Assembly: GCA_032718475.1 (NCBI GenBank)
Contig: JAUCBJ010006985.1
Span: 1-64,000 of the forward strand
DNA from: Nemertoderma westbladi
Taxonomy: Eukaryota > Xenacoelomorpha > Nemertodermatida > Nemertodermatidae
Direction: 5' to 3'
Length of the DNA stretch: 64,000 bases
Part shown: positions 1 through 11,466 of the stretch, one piece after another
Position numbering within the stretch: the first letter of the stretch is position 1
Layout: each line of letters starts with the position of its first letter
The notes under the pieces: model-generated
The model's input: the letters and a program-made list of their open reading frames with translations, nothing else
Database searches by the model: none
Told to the model about the DNA's origin: nothing
Position numbers and translations under genes: made by a program

Positions 1-3000
1 CCTCCCGCTGTGTTAAAGGCCTACTGAATGCTTTCTTACAGGGTATGCAGTTCCTAAGAACTTGGTTCAGAGCCCTACGAGGTTTATAAAAATAGTAGCG
101 AGTTCGAATTTCGCTCAGAACTCGTTCTCTACCAGCATGGTACAGTTTGCTATGAACATCTACAATTATCTTGATTTGTATTTCAAGATTTCTAATGAGT
201 ATGGGAAACTTAGTGTCAAAGGATAACGGGGCGTTGGTTAGTCTACCTCCAACACGTATTAACCCATCTATCATGGTGCTAGAGAAGCGATCCCTTAAGC
301 GCATCTGCGGATTTCTTAACAACAGGAAATACTTATCGGAATCCTCATAACATTGTAGGAGTCTCAGCATCTGTTTGTTAGTTTCATCATGCTCCTGGTA
401 ACTGATCTTTTCCTTTAGAAACCTGTCGGGTATCTTGTATGTAGGAAGATCTTTAACAACATGGACTCGTGCAGATGTTGATGGAGCCTCATCACTATTG
501 GTCTTTGTCCCGGAATAATGATGATGAAAACATCGTTTCAAATAGGTAACAGCTTTACAAAGCCGATTCCAGGAACTGTAGTGACGTATCGCTCTCTGCA
601 AGAGAGGTGAGAGTCCTTGCGCGATATCTGGTATTCCAGATTTCCAATCCTTGTCACGGATTTCCAAGACTTCTTTGGTCGTGGCGGTGGGTTTCTGATC
701 TAAAGCATCTGCTCCGGAAGTAAATAATACAGATAGATCAACCGCAGGTTTAAACAACTTCGATTTACTCGCTCGAGTTTTGGGTTTAACTTTCTCCGCT
801 CCCTTGGCCTGTCTGATCTCTGCTGTTGTGAGGTGGGGAGGCCATTCTTCTTCTTCTTGGTAGAGAAAGTCGGGTCCTCCTAACCATTCGGGAGTATTTA
901 CCAATTCCTTTGGAGTCGCTCCTCGGGAAGCGATGTCTGCTGGATTAATCGTTCCGGGGCAATGTCTCCATTGGTCCATCGTCGTGCGACTAAGTATGAT
1001 GGCTACCCTGTTGGTAACGAAGACGCTGAACTGACAGACTTCATTGGTTATATACTCTAACACGAGTAAAGCGTCGGTCCAGTAGACAGTTTTCTCTAAT
1101 GGATAGTCAATCTGTTCTGTTACATTCCGGCCGATGGCTGTAGCGTATAGAGCCGCCTTTAACTCCGCTCGAGGAACTTTCAACTTGTTGTTGATTAATG
1201 CCTTAGAAGTAACCAAGGCGACTTTGATTCCATCCGGAGTTTCCACTCTTAGGTAGGCTACTATACCTATTCCCATATCGCTGGCGTCTCCAAACACATG
1301 GAGTTGATAGGAATACGTAGGGAGAACATGACCAAAATATGAACGGGAAATTATAAAATCCTCGATAGCCGGTAGAGAATCTTCCCATTTCATCCACTTC
1401 TTTAATAATTCTCCCTTAAGTGGATCGTCCCATGAGTGGTTTTCAAGCCACATTTGTTGCACCAAACTACGAGCAATCAATATAACTGGGCTAATAAATC
1501 CCAATGGATCAAAATAAGTGCTCAGTATACTTAAACAAATCCGTTTGGTTCGAACTGGATTATCTCGCTGTTTTAGTTGGAAAAACAGGATATCTCTCTC
1601 TGTGTCCCATTTCAAGCCGAGTGTCTTGGTTTCTGGCAGATCATCTTTGATCAAATCGAGATCTTTCGCTCCTCGATCCTCCGCAGGGATCGACTCCAGA
1701 AACTCACGGGAGTTGCTGGTGAATTTCGTTAATCGAAACCCACCTCTTTTTAAGCACTCTACCGTTCCTTTAGCGACCTCAATGGCTTCCTCAACTGATG
1801 GAAGGGACTTCAGATTGTCGTCCATGTATATGTCCCTCTTAATGTTGTCGATCACTTCCTTAGAGAAGGCCTCTCGGTTGTCCTCTGCAGTGGTACGCAC
1901 TACTGAACAGGCGTTGGAAGGGCTTGAGATTATTCCAAAGGCCTGGATGGTCATCCAGTACTCCACCGGTTTCTGGTTGAGGTCTCCTTCGGGCCACCAT
2001 AGAAATCGTAGGCTATCTCGATCCCTATCCAACACTTTGACTTGCAAGAACATGCCTTCTATATCGGAGGCGAAAGCAATCGAATATTGTCTCAATCTTA
2101 AAAGAATTCCCAACAAAGATTGAAGTAAGTTGGGTCCGGGTAACAATTCAGAGTTAAGGGATTGACCCATGTAAAGAGCGGAGCCATCAAACACTACTCT
2201 TACTTCATTTGGTTTACCGGGTTTAGGAACGTAATGGTGAGTTAAATAATACGTTCTTTCTTCCGGTACCCTCTCCGCGTATCCCTTATTAATAAATTTT
2301 TTCAGCTGTGTTTGATACATGGCTTTAGCTGAAGAATTAGCCGTAAGGCGTCGATGGAGTTGCGCGATTCTTTTTTCCGCCAAAGGTCTGTTATTGATGA
2401 ACTTCGGTTCTTTCTTGCGAAAAGGTAAACCGACTTCATACCTACCTTGATCCTTGATGAAACGTGTAGTTGTCTCTTGGATCTGCTTGGCCCTTTCCTC
2501 TTCCACTGATAAGGCCTTATCGTAGGAATTGGGCTCTACTGCCTCTTGCGTAAAGAATCGTACAGCATGTTCATCTCGAGTCTTGGCATTACAACGCTCA
2601 ATGACGTCATTTAACTCGTCGTTATAAGCTTCTCGTTCAGATGGATAAAGAAGTTGACATAAGTTAACTTGGTTTTGCCAAGCCTCGTTTTCCTTAAGGA
2701 GATCGATAGTATTCTCCTCATCAAAGAGCTGGTGAATGTCGTCGTTATCTGAGGAGTATGGAGTTCCCTCAGTTAAATCGTCTCCTTCACTAGTATCATC
2801 TTCCCATTCACTCACCTGGCAAACTCGCTCTTGCGGTAGTCTTTCTCTGAGTGTTCTACGGGAAGGTCCAGTAAAGTACCAACCTACTCTAGTTCTTACC
2901 GCATAGGTCTGTAGTGGCTGCGGTTGAGCAGGCCGTTTCTCTAATGTCTCCAGCGCCTCATGCGCGTTTTGGCCGATGAGTATTTGCACTCCAGGATAAT

Positions 3001-5545
3001 CAGTCTGGAATCGAGGTATGTTAAGATGTTGGATGCTCTCATCCTCGTCCCAATTATAAAGGTCTGCTTGAGTAGTAGCGAAGTTCTTTATAGCTACCAT
3101 TTTCACTGACCTGATGCTATGTTCTCCTAGTTCGTCCTGGGGGGTGGACAACGCTCCTACATAATAATCCGCGGTTATTGTGGATTTCCAGACTTGCATA
3201 ATGCCTGACATGTTTAGCGTAGTTCGGAACTTGGGTTGTCCAGCAAATATGTCTTCGGCTAGCTCTTGGTCGATGAATGTTCCTGTACTACCGGAGTCAA
3301 GGAGGGCGTTCACTACGTAACTCCTCTTAGGGCCATGAACCCTTACCTGTACAACAGGAAATTCTCTAATCCCTACATTGGAAGATGACTCTTTCCAAGA
3401 TGGTTGTCGTTCAGAAGTAGTTAGAGTGAGGTCGCTGTCTGTATCTTTTTCATATGTGAGTGCTCGATACACTGCGGTATTTATCATGTAACAGGATTCA
3501 TTTTCGTCGGAGAACTCGTCTGTATAGAATCCTTCCATCTCAGATTGATCAGTGTCGTTCACATCACTGAATTGGACATGTAGTTCGGAATCACTTACCT
3601 GATTCGGACTATTTCGCTCGAATTCAGCGTGCAACAAGATATGATGTTTCGCACCACACTTTGCACACCTTATGTCAGAGAAACAGGTACGCCGTTGGTG
3701 TCCTTGTCTGAGGCAATTATAACATAACCGCTTATCCCACATGACTTCGCGTCTCTCAGTTAATGATTTCTTTAGAAATTCATCACACATATTCAAACGG
3801 TGGGTCCCGTCACACAGCGCACATTTCGGTTTGATGTTACTCACCTTATTCTGAGTCACATTGTGTACACTTGCTTTTTCTTCGGGCTTTCTCACCTGAA
3901 TTCTCTTGGGAGACGTAGGAGGAGTTTTTCTTACCTGTTCTCTCCTGTCATTTGTTCGAGACTTGAATTTACTTACCTGATCTTTAGGCATTTTATTCAC
4001 GTAATAAGATCTATCGGTGTCCTTCCCGCTATCTTCTCCTTGAGAAGTCTGGCTTTCGCAGTCGTCTGTATAACACACTGGTGTTATCTTTCTCCTAGAG
4101 ACGGGTTTTTCACTTACCTTGTTTTCCGGTGTCTTCTCTCTGGACAGTTTCAGGAGCTGTAATTTCACTTCTCCATCTAGGAATGACATGAGATCAGACA
4201 TGGTAGGGTCTCTTTGTTGTTGTTCCATCATATATAACACTTTCTTATCCCAGCGTGTGCCTACCCCACCTTTCGGTAAAGTAGAAGCCACAGCTCCAAT
4301 GACCATAGAACTTTGGTATTCATGAGACTTACCTAACCAATCTAATTGTCTACAGATCTCTTGAATCTCATCGGAAAACTCTATTATCCCACTGTTGATG
4401 AACTTTCTGGGCGCTACAAATTTTGCATATAAATACTTAGCGATGTTATTCCTATTACCATACCTGATGTTTAGTGTATCCCAAACTTGTCTTAATCCGT
4501 CTGGATGTCCAATAAACTTTAACGCCATTAACTTGGGAGATCCTTCCAAGCACTCGATGAGGAACCTAAGTTTCTCTCCATTAGACAGTACAGAGTTCTG
4601 TATGTTATCTTTGTAATATTCATTAAAAGGTAACCATTTCATCTCATCTCCATTGAACTTGACGATCTCTCCAACCTTTACCGCTTGCCGGGCTTCGGTT
4701 CTAGCCATTTGACGCGTAAAACTTTCTTGGGCCATCGTGTTATTTAATATCGAGTTATCGGTATATAAATTTCTCGGATTATAATCCGGTCTATAGGGAA
4801 TATCATTATCAACAGGTCTATAATTACCCTTAATAGGGTTCACTATAGGAGTTTCTACTTCGCTAGCAGTATAGATGCGTGTAGGCTCCACACCTTGCGC
4901 ATGAGATACTTCAGACCTAACGTGTTGACACATTGTTACAGAGGGTGGTGGTATACCCTTTTTTAAGTTTACTAATTTATCGCGTTCTAACGCGATACTT
5001 TGCTGCACTTCTTGCAACTCTAACTTACTTTCCCTCACTGTTCCTTTTAAATGTTGGACAGTCCCTTCCAACTCTCGGACCTGTTGGGAGGAGCGTATCC
5101 GATTCTCCTTCATCTCTCCGAGGAGAATATCCATCCCCCGCCGTCTCTCGTCTACCCAATCAACCGCCGAAACGGGATCCGCCAACGTCGTAGCGGGCAG
5201 ACGAGGGACAACGGGCGACAAATCATGAATACTTCGCTCGGGGTCCAGGACCTGAACTGTCTCCTGGGCAGTTCTACGGGGCACAGGTAGCTTAGTGCTA
5301 TGCAGAGGGAATTTATAGGTAGCTTCAGGGAGCACAGGTGTGTCTATCACCGTAGGGGTGATTTCAAGAACAGGCCTAATTATTTCAGGCTCATCTACTA
5401 TAGTAGGGAGTCTTTCTATTTCAATTATTTGGTCTGTGGGTTCTGTACTACCTAAGTTGGTGTTATTTAGTTGTCTTCTAACAGCTGGAGGCAAATCAGG
5501 CAATTTCTGACAGTGGAATGTTCTTTTACGTCTGCTTAGACGAGA
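1..5545 (-). CDS. BEL-1 Pol (Gag C-terminal part, protease, RT, RNase H, integrase start), partial
   Basis: Open minus-strand frame from just after an in-frame TGA (5548-5546) to the window edge, in the same frame as the upstream gag ORF. I checked frame identity at about 4933, 4735, 1825 and 49. In order: a DUF1759-type Gag region (about 4750-4150), CCHC zinc knuckles (about 3830-3620), a retropepsin-like aspartic protease with DSGST (about 3300), the Pao/A17 linker, and a reverse transcriptase with catalytic YMDD at 1828-1817. An RNase H-like region follows (FGDAS near 1300, WTDALL near 1080). The integrase HHCC zinc-binding motif starts near 170 and is cut by base 1. Products would act in virus-like particles, copying element RNA and integrating the cDNA. 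The frame looked open by eye; the rest of the integrase is not visible. Confidence 0.88.
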
Positions 5546-7021
5546 TCACTTTCCTCCGCCTTCAGTGTCGGTGGTATCGCCTTCCTCAGATGATGTATAC
5601 CCCTGTCTTTTGGGAGTAGATCGACTCATCATCTGCATATTACTAGCTGCTAACTGTTTACTGAAGTCGTCTTGCTTCTCTTGAAGATTTTCCAACTCCA
5701 GTTGGATGATCTCTTCAGCCGCTTTTCGTTCTGCTTCCGCCACTGCTGCCGCTTTTGCCTCTGCCGCTGCCGCTTTTGCCTCTGCCGCTGCCGCTTTTGC
5801 CTCTGCCGCTGCCGCTTTTCTTTCTGCCTCTGCCACTGCTGCTATCTTTCTGTCTTCTATACGTTTTTTCCTTACTTGTTCTTCCTTTTCTCTAGCGATG
5901 CGGAGTTGTTCATCGAATTTAGCTTGGTTCGCCGCTAACCTATCCACATCAATCGCATCTAACACAAGTTTGGCTCCTTCGCTATTAGGGCTAAGTCCCT
6001 CTAGCCTTCTCCTCAACTCTTCATCTCCCAAAAAACGCTGATAGTCTGACAGATAGATATCAATGGCATCCTTCTTATGCGGTTTCTCTGCCGTCGCTTC
6101 ACTTTCCACTTGGGAAAAAGTAGCGTCCGTCGATTCTCCATGGGTTGAGCGCTCCTCCAACTGAGCTTTCCACTGAGCTGCTCCTTGAACCTGGCGATTC
6201 ACTCGTTGAAACCAAGTCTTTACGGCAACTTGCAACGACGTGTCTTGTCTTCTTTTAGAAGCCTCCTCAAAGGCGGATAAGATTAGCCTAATTCGCAGAA
6301 CTCTTTCTCTAACTTGATAAAGCAGCTGTCCCTGCTCTTGAGGTCCTTGAGGTTGTTTAAACAGTTGTCTTTCTACTCGCTCCATAGAGCTGAAGAATCC
6401 CTGTGCGTATCCGGCTGCGGACCTCTTCCATACAGCTGGATCGATGGTTTCCTTGGCTACTCCCATCCGGTGTATGTCTTCCCAGGCAGCTTCTGATAAA
6501 TCAAACGGGAGTCCGGGTCCGGGGAAGTTCCATTGCGACTCGACAATAGACTTCAGTTCTTCCTTCATGTATCCCGCATAACTATCTCTAGTTGATCGTT
6601 GACTCCTCACCCAATCGATCTGGTGTTCTTCCACCGCGATCAATAACCTAGTGAGTACGGCTGCAGGAAGGATGAGAAGGGGATCCGTATAAACCGCATC
6701 CGTCATCTCTGATCTGCGCTCGGGTGTCAGCTCTACAGTATCCTCACTACTGGAGCTGCTGGGCCGCTGAGTAATAAGTTCTTGACTCGCGGGTTGTTGC
6801 TGTTCTGCTGCTTCTTGGTCCCGCTTGACCTGAGCTCGAGTGCCTATGATAGACCTACGATGTTGGACCAGCCTAGGTTCTTTTATTATTACTGGAGGGA
6901 TGACCTTCCTCACAGTGGGAGGTGAACTGAACTTACGACTAGATGGTTCTACACCTCTATCTGAGTCGCAGATAGTTACATCTAATAGACTGTCTGACAA
7001 GTTCTGCTTAGTATCAGACAT
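5546..7021 (-). CDS. BEL-1 Gag N-terminal ORF, ended by in-frame TGA
   Basis: 491 codons from ATG at 7021 to TGA at 5548-5546. The N-terminal 120 residues are Ser/Thr/Pro/Glu-rich. A middle block of about 190 residues is missing from BEL-2. The C-terminal half is a charged helical region with three tandem units of an Ala-Glu-Lys repeat (nucleotides about 5750-5830), likely coiled coil. The ORF ends with Ser-Arg-rich residues that continue in frame in BEL-2. At the stop, BEL-1 has AAG TGA where BEL-2 has AAT AGA, and homology continues without frame change, so gag and pol were one ORF. The TGA is either a nonsense change or a site of stop readthrough; no known readthrough context was recognised. 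Confidence 0.85.
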   Translation of the reverse strand: MSDTKQNLSDSLLDVTICDSDRGVEPSSRKFSSPPTVRKVIPPVIIKEPRLVQHRRSIIGTRAQVKRDQEAAEQQQPASQELITQRPSSSSSEDTVELTPERRSEMTDAVYTDPLLILPAAVLTRLLIAVEEHQIDWVRSQRSTRDSYAGYMKEELKSIVESQWNFPGPGLPFDLSEAAWEDIHRMGVAKETIDPAVWKRSAAGYAQGFFSSMERVERQLFKQPQGPQEQGQLLYQVRERVLRIRLILSAFEEASKRRQDTSLQVAVKTWFQRVNRQVQGAAQWKAQLEERSTHGESTDATFSQVESEATAEKPHKKDAIDIYLSDYQRFLGDEELRRRLEGLSPNSEGAKLVLDAIDVDRLAANQAKFDEQLRIAREKEEQVRKKRIEDRKIAAVAEAERKAAAAEAKAAAAEAKAAAAEAKAAAVAEAERKAAEEIIQLELENLQEKQDDFSKQLAASNMQMMSRSTPKRQGYTSSEEGDTTDTEGGGK

Positions 7022-7110
7022 GTTTGTGAGTACAGTTGAATGCCTACTGCTATATTACAGTCTGAGCAAGTCTAGTAATTCAGTATTAACTGCTAGCCTA
7101 GTAATTAATT

Positions 7111-7392
7111 ACCGGTACTGCTACTCAGTGTAGCGTGATATATATAATATATTAGAATACCGGTATGCTTATATTATATATAAGTATTATTACAGACTAG
7201 GTTTATCTCAGAATACCGGTATAATTTTAGCACAAATATATATAAATATATAATAGGCCTATCGGGAATACCGGTATACAGCTTACAGTTTGTAGTATAT
7301 ATAATTCTGGACTAGAATTAATTACAAGTACCGGTATAATTTCAGCCTAAATTTACAGAAATAAATATAATAGGCCTATCGGAAATACCGGT
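7111..7392. repeat. Regularly spaced ACCGGT/TACCGGTA palindrome array
   Basis: ACCGGT cores begin at 7111, 7159, 7215, 7270, 7330 and 7387, spaced 48-60 bp. Most sit in the palindrome TACCGGTA, and the sequence between is AT-rich. The same spacing recurs in BEL-2 (cores at 24887, 24945, 25000, 25064 and 25121). Function unknown; it lies just upstream of gag. Confidence 0.8.
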
Positions 7393-8329
7393 ATATCAAT
7401 TATTTTAAATAATTGAATTTCTGTACTTTAGGGTTACTTGGTTACTCTACTTACTTTATTACCGTTATTTGAGCAGTAGTCCAACTGATATTGAGACCTA
7501 ATGGTTATATGGTAGGCCTACTATTTATAAATCGTTAGATTTGATTTATAATATATATACCCGTTTTAATGGGTTTTGGCAATATTTGAAATAAATGTTA
7601 TTATTTCTGGGAGGTAATCACTACACAAAGCGGTGCGCTTTCAGTGAAGTGTTACTTATAAGACACTAAAACAAATAATGCTAATTTACCTAAGTTACTT
7701 AATACGACAAATTACATACGATTCGGGGTGAGATTACAATCTCTAAATAAACACAAAAATTTACAAAAAAAAACAAAATACTAATTTTTTAGGGTAATTT
7801 TACAAGAAGTCTACGAACCAGCCTAACAAAGGGTTAGAATCTGGTTATTACAACGAACAGGGTACTACGGTATTTGAAAATAATAAGTAGTAGTAAATAC
7901 ACTGCGTTGTCCAGATAGGAAAATACCACCGCCTGACGACCTATAGCCGTATCGCTATAGGTTCTACGTTATGTATCACGGAGTGTTCCTACCTAGAAGT
8001 TAATAGAGCTAATCGAAGGTGCCCATCAACCACTTTACAACACAAATATAATGCCTACACTAATTACTTTCGGAAAGCACTGTACACTAAACCCTAAATT
8101 AGGTACGAGTACTTGTACAACAGATAATCAGTAGTTAAATATACTTGAACAGTTAAAAGAACCACGGCATCTGCTGGAGTGACCGGTGCACAAAATCACC
8201 AGTCTTTACCTACGCCAAGCAGCCCGTGTAGTACCGGGGTTAATTTAACTATAACGGTATGTACAACAAACACAATTACTGTAGGAACAAACTTGGGGAA
8301 TATGAATGTTGCGAATAATCGCATAAACT

Positions 8330-9200
8330 CTGAATAATAAATATTACGCAACGCGTACAAACTACTCAAACAAAATGCAGACCAAATACCGACAGACTAC
8401 CGTCAAGCCTAAACAAACTACGGTATATGCAGACTCCGAAATGATTAGGTCGTATGCGTTCTAACCCAGTAGTAACAATGTGTTGGCAAGCTGTATTTTT
8501 CGAGGTGTTTGTTATTATACATTTATTATAAGGAAGGGATCTTGGGGTCTTACTTACTACCCGGTTAAAAAGTACGCATGTGATGGGATTAGTCCTACAA
8601 TTGCGCCAATAAAAGATAAGTTATTTTCGGTAAAATAAACTTATCATTCGAGGTTAAGACCCCAAGATCCCTTCCTTATAATAACCCAGTAGTACAACTT
8701 ATTCTTTAGTTGGGGGTTTACCTTACAGCATTCGCTGCCCCTACTTCCTAACCGTACTTAATCGGACAGATGCTCTACACACACTACAATCCGTTCAGAC
8801 CTAATAGCAGCCAGACAACTATCCAGCCTACAAATTATCTAAATAAATATTATACGCTACCTGTACAGACTTACACAAACAAAGTACAGACTAAACGATG
8901 GCAGACGACTCTCAAGCCTAAATAAACTACAGGACATGCAGACTCCGAAATGATTAGGTAGTATGCGTTCTAACCCAGTAGTACGACTTATTCTTTAGCT
9001 GGGGGTTTACCTTACAGCATTTGGCTGCCCCTACTTCCTAACCGTACTTAATCGGACAGGTGCTCTACACTCACTGTAATCCATTCAGACCTAACAGCAA
9101 TCAGACAACAGCTCAGCCTACAAATTGTCTGTACAATCTGATCAGGCTTACATGCCTTCTGTTCAATACTGGCCTACAAACAAATAAACTTGACAGAAAT
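8330..9200. repeat. 289-bp tandem repeat in BEL-1 leader
   Basis: The motif ACTTATTCTTTAG recurs at 8697 and 8986, a 289-bp period, with matching flanks over the full period. A partial earlier unit starts near 8330 and is split by the 8475-8682 insertion. BEL-2 has the equivalent repeat with a period of about 290 bp (units near 26197 and 26487). Confidence 0.8.
8475..8682. mobile_element. Small hairpin insertion, MITE-like, with 12-bp flanking duplication
   Basis: A 208-bp segment absent from the other repeat units of this leader and from BEL-2. It is flanked by the direct repeat AACCCAGTAGTA (8463-8474 and 8683-8694). Inside are two perfect 30-bp inverted arms, 8523-8552 and 8655-8684; the right arm reaches two bases into the flanking repeat. 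The left arm starts about 48 bp inside the left boundary, so it is not a standard TIR element. No coding capacity. Confidence 0.6.
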
Positions 9201-9421
9201 AAGTAAAAATCTCAATAAAAAACCAGGGCTGCAGTCCCTGATTAATTATTAAGGCCTACCGGTATATAACTATCAAAATCGAATAATACTGCTGTACTTA
9301 TACGGAAGTACCGGTTCTTGCAGTTGGGCCTACTGACCTACAGATGTACCATTCAGGTTTACCGGTTGACCGGTACTTTCAACTTTATTGCTTACTGCAA
9401 TAAAGAAGCTATATCCTTTAA

Positions 9422-10626
9422 TGTTCGCGCTTTCAGACCTTTGGCAGTTTAACCCGCCAAATTAGGATGTCTTCTAGATATTAAATCGCTTTTTAGCCTA
9501 TGACAAGTATTTGATTCACTACACTAGTCGAAACCAATCCGTGCGCGATCATTCACCCGCTGGTTATACCCGGGAGATTGGGTTCGACGGTTTAATCTTA
9601 TTGCTATGTAAGCCTAATGTATTATTCGACTGACAGTATTATATAATCTCTGACAATATTATTCACCTTCGGGGAATATTAACAGTTCCTTTAGGACGTG
9701 GCGCTCTATCTATATAAACAGAGCTATGACTTAAACTACTCACAACGATATGGTTTAGTTATAATTAACATATATGGCGCATTCTTTAGGAAATGCTTCT
9801 TTAACAGACTCACTCATACACAATGCTGCACAATACTGCACACTAATCTGCCGATCTTCACTGATTTTAGTCACATATAAAAGGAACACAGGCTGACTCA
9901 TGTAGGGTCTATCAAATAACATTCGATTCACTTCAAACCACTTTAACATAAGTCACAATCGTTTATCTGTAACCTTTCTCTCTTACCTTCGGTATATCAA
10001 GAATATTGGGTTTCGGGGTTATTTATCGTTATTCCAAATATAATAATTCATCAACCATATTATGAAGAACTGACAGTAAATAGCAGTATAAAACAACAAC
10101 TGAACACTGATTGTTATGAGTTTGCAATTTGTCAGCAGTTTGTATGGTCCGGCAGTTAGTCGTTAGACGGTCCGTTAAAGGATATATGTCCTTATAATTA
10201 AACCTACTAGTGTTGAGCTAAAAAGCAGAAAAGCACAAAACACTATAAAGCCGTTCTTTCGTGGCTTTGAAAAACTCGTGACTACTACTCTATACGAGGA
10301 TACCAACTACACTTATTCCACGAAGCTCCCGTTCAACACAGAGAAAGAGCAGTGAGATAGGAAAATTCAGTTCAGTAGCTCTGTGATAGGTCAAAATCAA
10401 GGCTAACTCAAATTCTATTGGGAGATACAAAAACAGGGCTATGACGCAACCTTCCTAGGCTGGTTGGCCGATTAAACAGAGCCCAGATACCTGCGTACAG
10501 CAAATCAGCCAATAAGCTGGTAGCTTGCACTATTTTAACTATAGATCCCTTTTTGAGTATTCTAGCGACCGGGGGGGAACTGGTCAGCAAAGCAAACGAA
10601 CCAGTTATCCCACAAAAGCTTTTACA
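9422..10626 (-). repeat. BEL-1 5' LTR
   Basis: 1205 bp with TG...CA ends. It is homologous along its whole length to the two BEL-2 LTRs but clearly diverged, with indels. The ends were set by alignment to BEL-2, where both boundaries are proven by the target duplication. The five bases after it are GTTGG; the matching duplicate should lie left of the window. Short ORFs inside it look fortuitous. Confidence 0.88.
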
Positions 10627-11466
10627 GTTGGTTTTATTCTAGGCCACAAGAACGGCTCTGGAATCACTTGTTTTCAGACTTTATGAGAAACATTAGTAGG
10701 CTTAAGATTATAGAGCGTATAACTGTTATCAGTTTGATTAAGTTTGGTTCATATCTTAACACATCATATCTTAACCTACCGTCTTACTGCTTTACTGTTT
10801 GTAATTATTTGTGTCAGTTAGTTGGATGTTATTAGTTGAAGTATATCGAGAAATAACCCAAATTTCCCAATCTTCTTGATACACTACAGGTTAGAGAGAC
10901 AGGTTACATAGCGATTGCGACTTATGTTATCGTGGTTTGTAGTGAATATAATGCTATTTGATAGCCACTACATGAGTCAATTGCTGTTCTCTTTATGTGT
11001 GATCAAAGTCAGTAACTGTCGGCAAACCAGTGAGCAGTATTGTGCGGTACCGGTAGTGTGTATGATTGTGGCTGATAACTAAGCATTTCCTAAAGAATGC
11101 GTCTCATACGTGAATTCTAAGCCATATCGTTGTGTTTAGTATAAGTCATAGCTCTGTTTACATAGATAGAGCGCCACGTCCTAAAGGAACTGCTAATATT
11201 TCCCGAAAGTGAATAATATTTGTCAGAGATTATATATTAGTGATCAATCGAATAATACATGTAGGCTTCACTGCAATAAATCTAAGCATACGAATCCAGT
11301 CTCCCGGGTGGAACCATCGGGTGAATGAACGCGCATAGGCTGGCTTCGGCTAATGTTGTGTTTATTTTGTATTAAATCTTTGTCATCTCATAAAGTCAAT
11401 TTACCAACTAAAGACATATAAATTTTGGCAGGTTAAACTGCTGAAGGTCTTCCAAAAGCGCGTACA
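10627..11466 (+). repeat. Truncated inverted LTR of the same BEL family
   Basis: Reverse-complement homology to the BEL-2 LTR from its outer end (TGTACG, here read from 11466 down) to about LTR position 850, stopping exactly where BEL-1 begins. The remaining roughly 400 bp are absent here. The bases after 11466 do not match a BEL leader, so this is a 3' end or a solo LTR. Best reading: an older LTR interrupted by BEL-1 in the opposite orientation. Confidence 0.75.

Larger units (their letters stand above)
7022..9421 (-). other. BEL-1 5' leader between LTR and gag, non-coding
   Basis: No credible ORF. It aligns with the BEL-2 leader (24749-26921) along nearly its whole length. It holds a regular array of TACCGGTA palindromes (7111-7392), about 2.3 copies of a 289-bp tandem repeat (about 8330-9200), and one hairpin insertion (8475-8682). 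The bases just inside the LTR (9406-9421) are where a primer-binding site is expected; they differ from BEL-2 while the sequence further in is conserved. Confidence 0.75.
1..10626 (-). mobile_element. BEL/Pao LTR retrotransposon BEL-1, cut by left window edge
   Basis: Seen: on the minus strand, reading from 10626 downward, come an LTR with TG...CA ends (10626-9422), a 2.4-kb leader (9421-7022), a gag ORF and a pol ORF that leaves the window at base 1 inside the integrase zinc-binding region. The second LTR must lie left of the window. The order Gag, protease, reverse transcriptase, RNase H, integrase and the DUF1759/zinc-knuckle Gag are typical of BEL/Pao. BEL-2 (16134-28177) is a relative from another subfamily: coding parts align well, but the LTRs differ clearly by eye. 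BEL-1 keeps the whole reverse transcriptase, so it or a close copy could have supplied enzymes in trans. Confidence 0.92.

Noticed and set aside
3800-4325. Plus-strand ORFs opposite BEL-1 pol (and similar ones opposite BEL-2 and HUWE1)
   Set aside because: Antisense shadows of real minus-strand coding sequence, with no own motifs.
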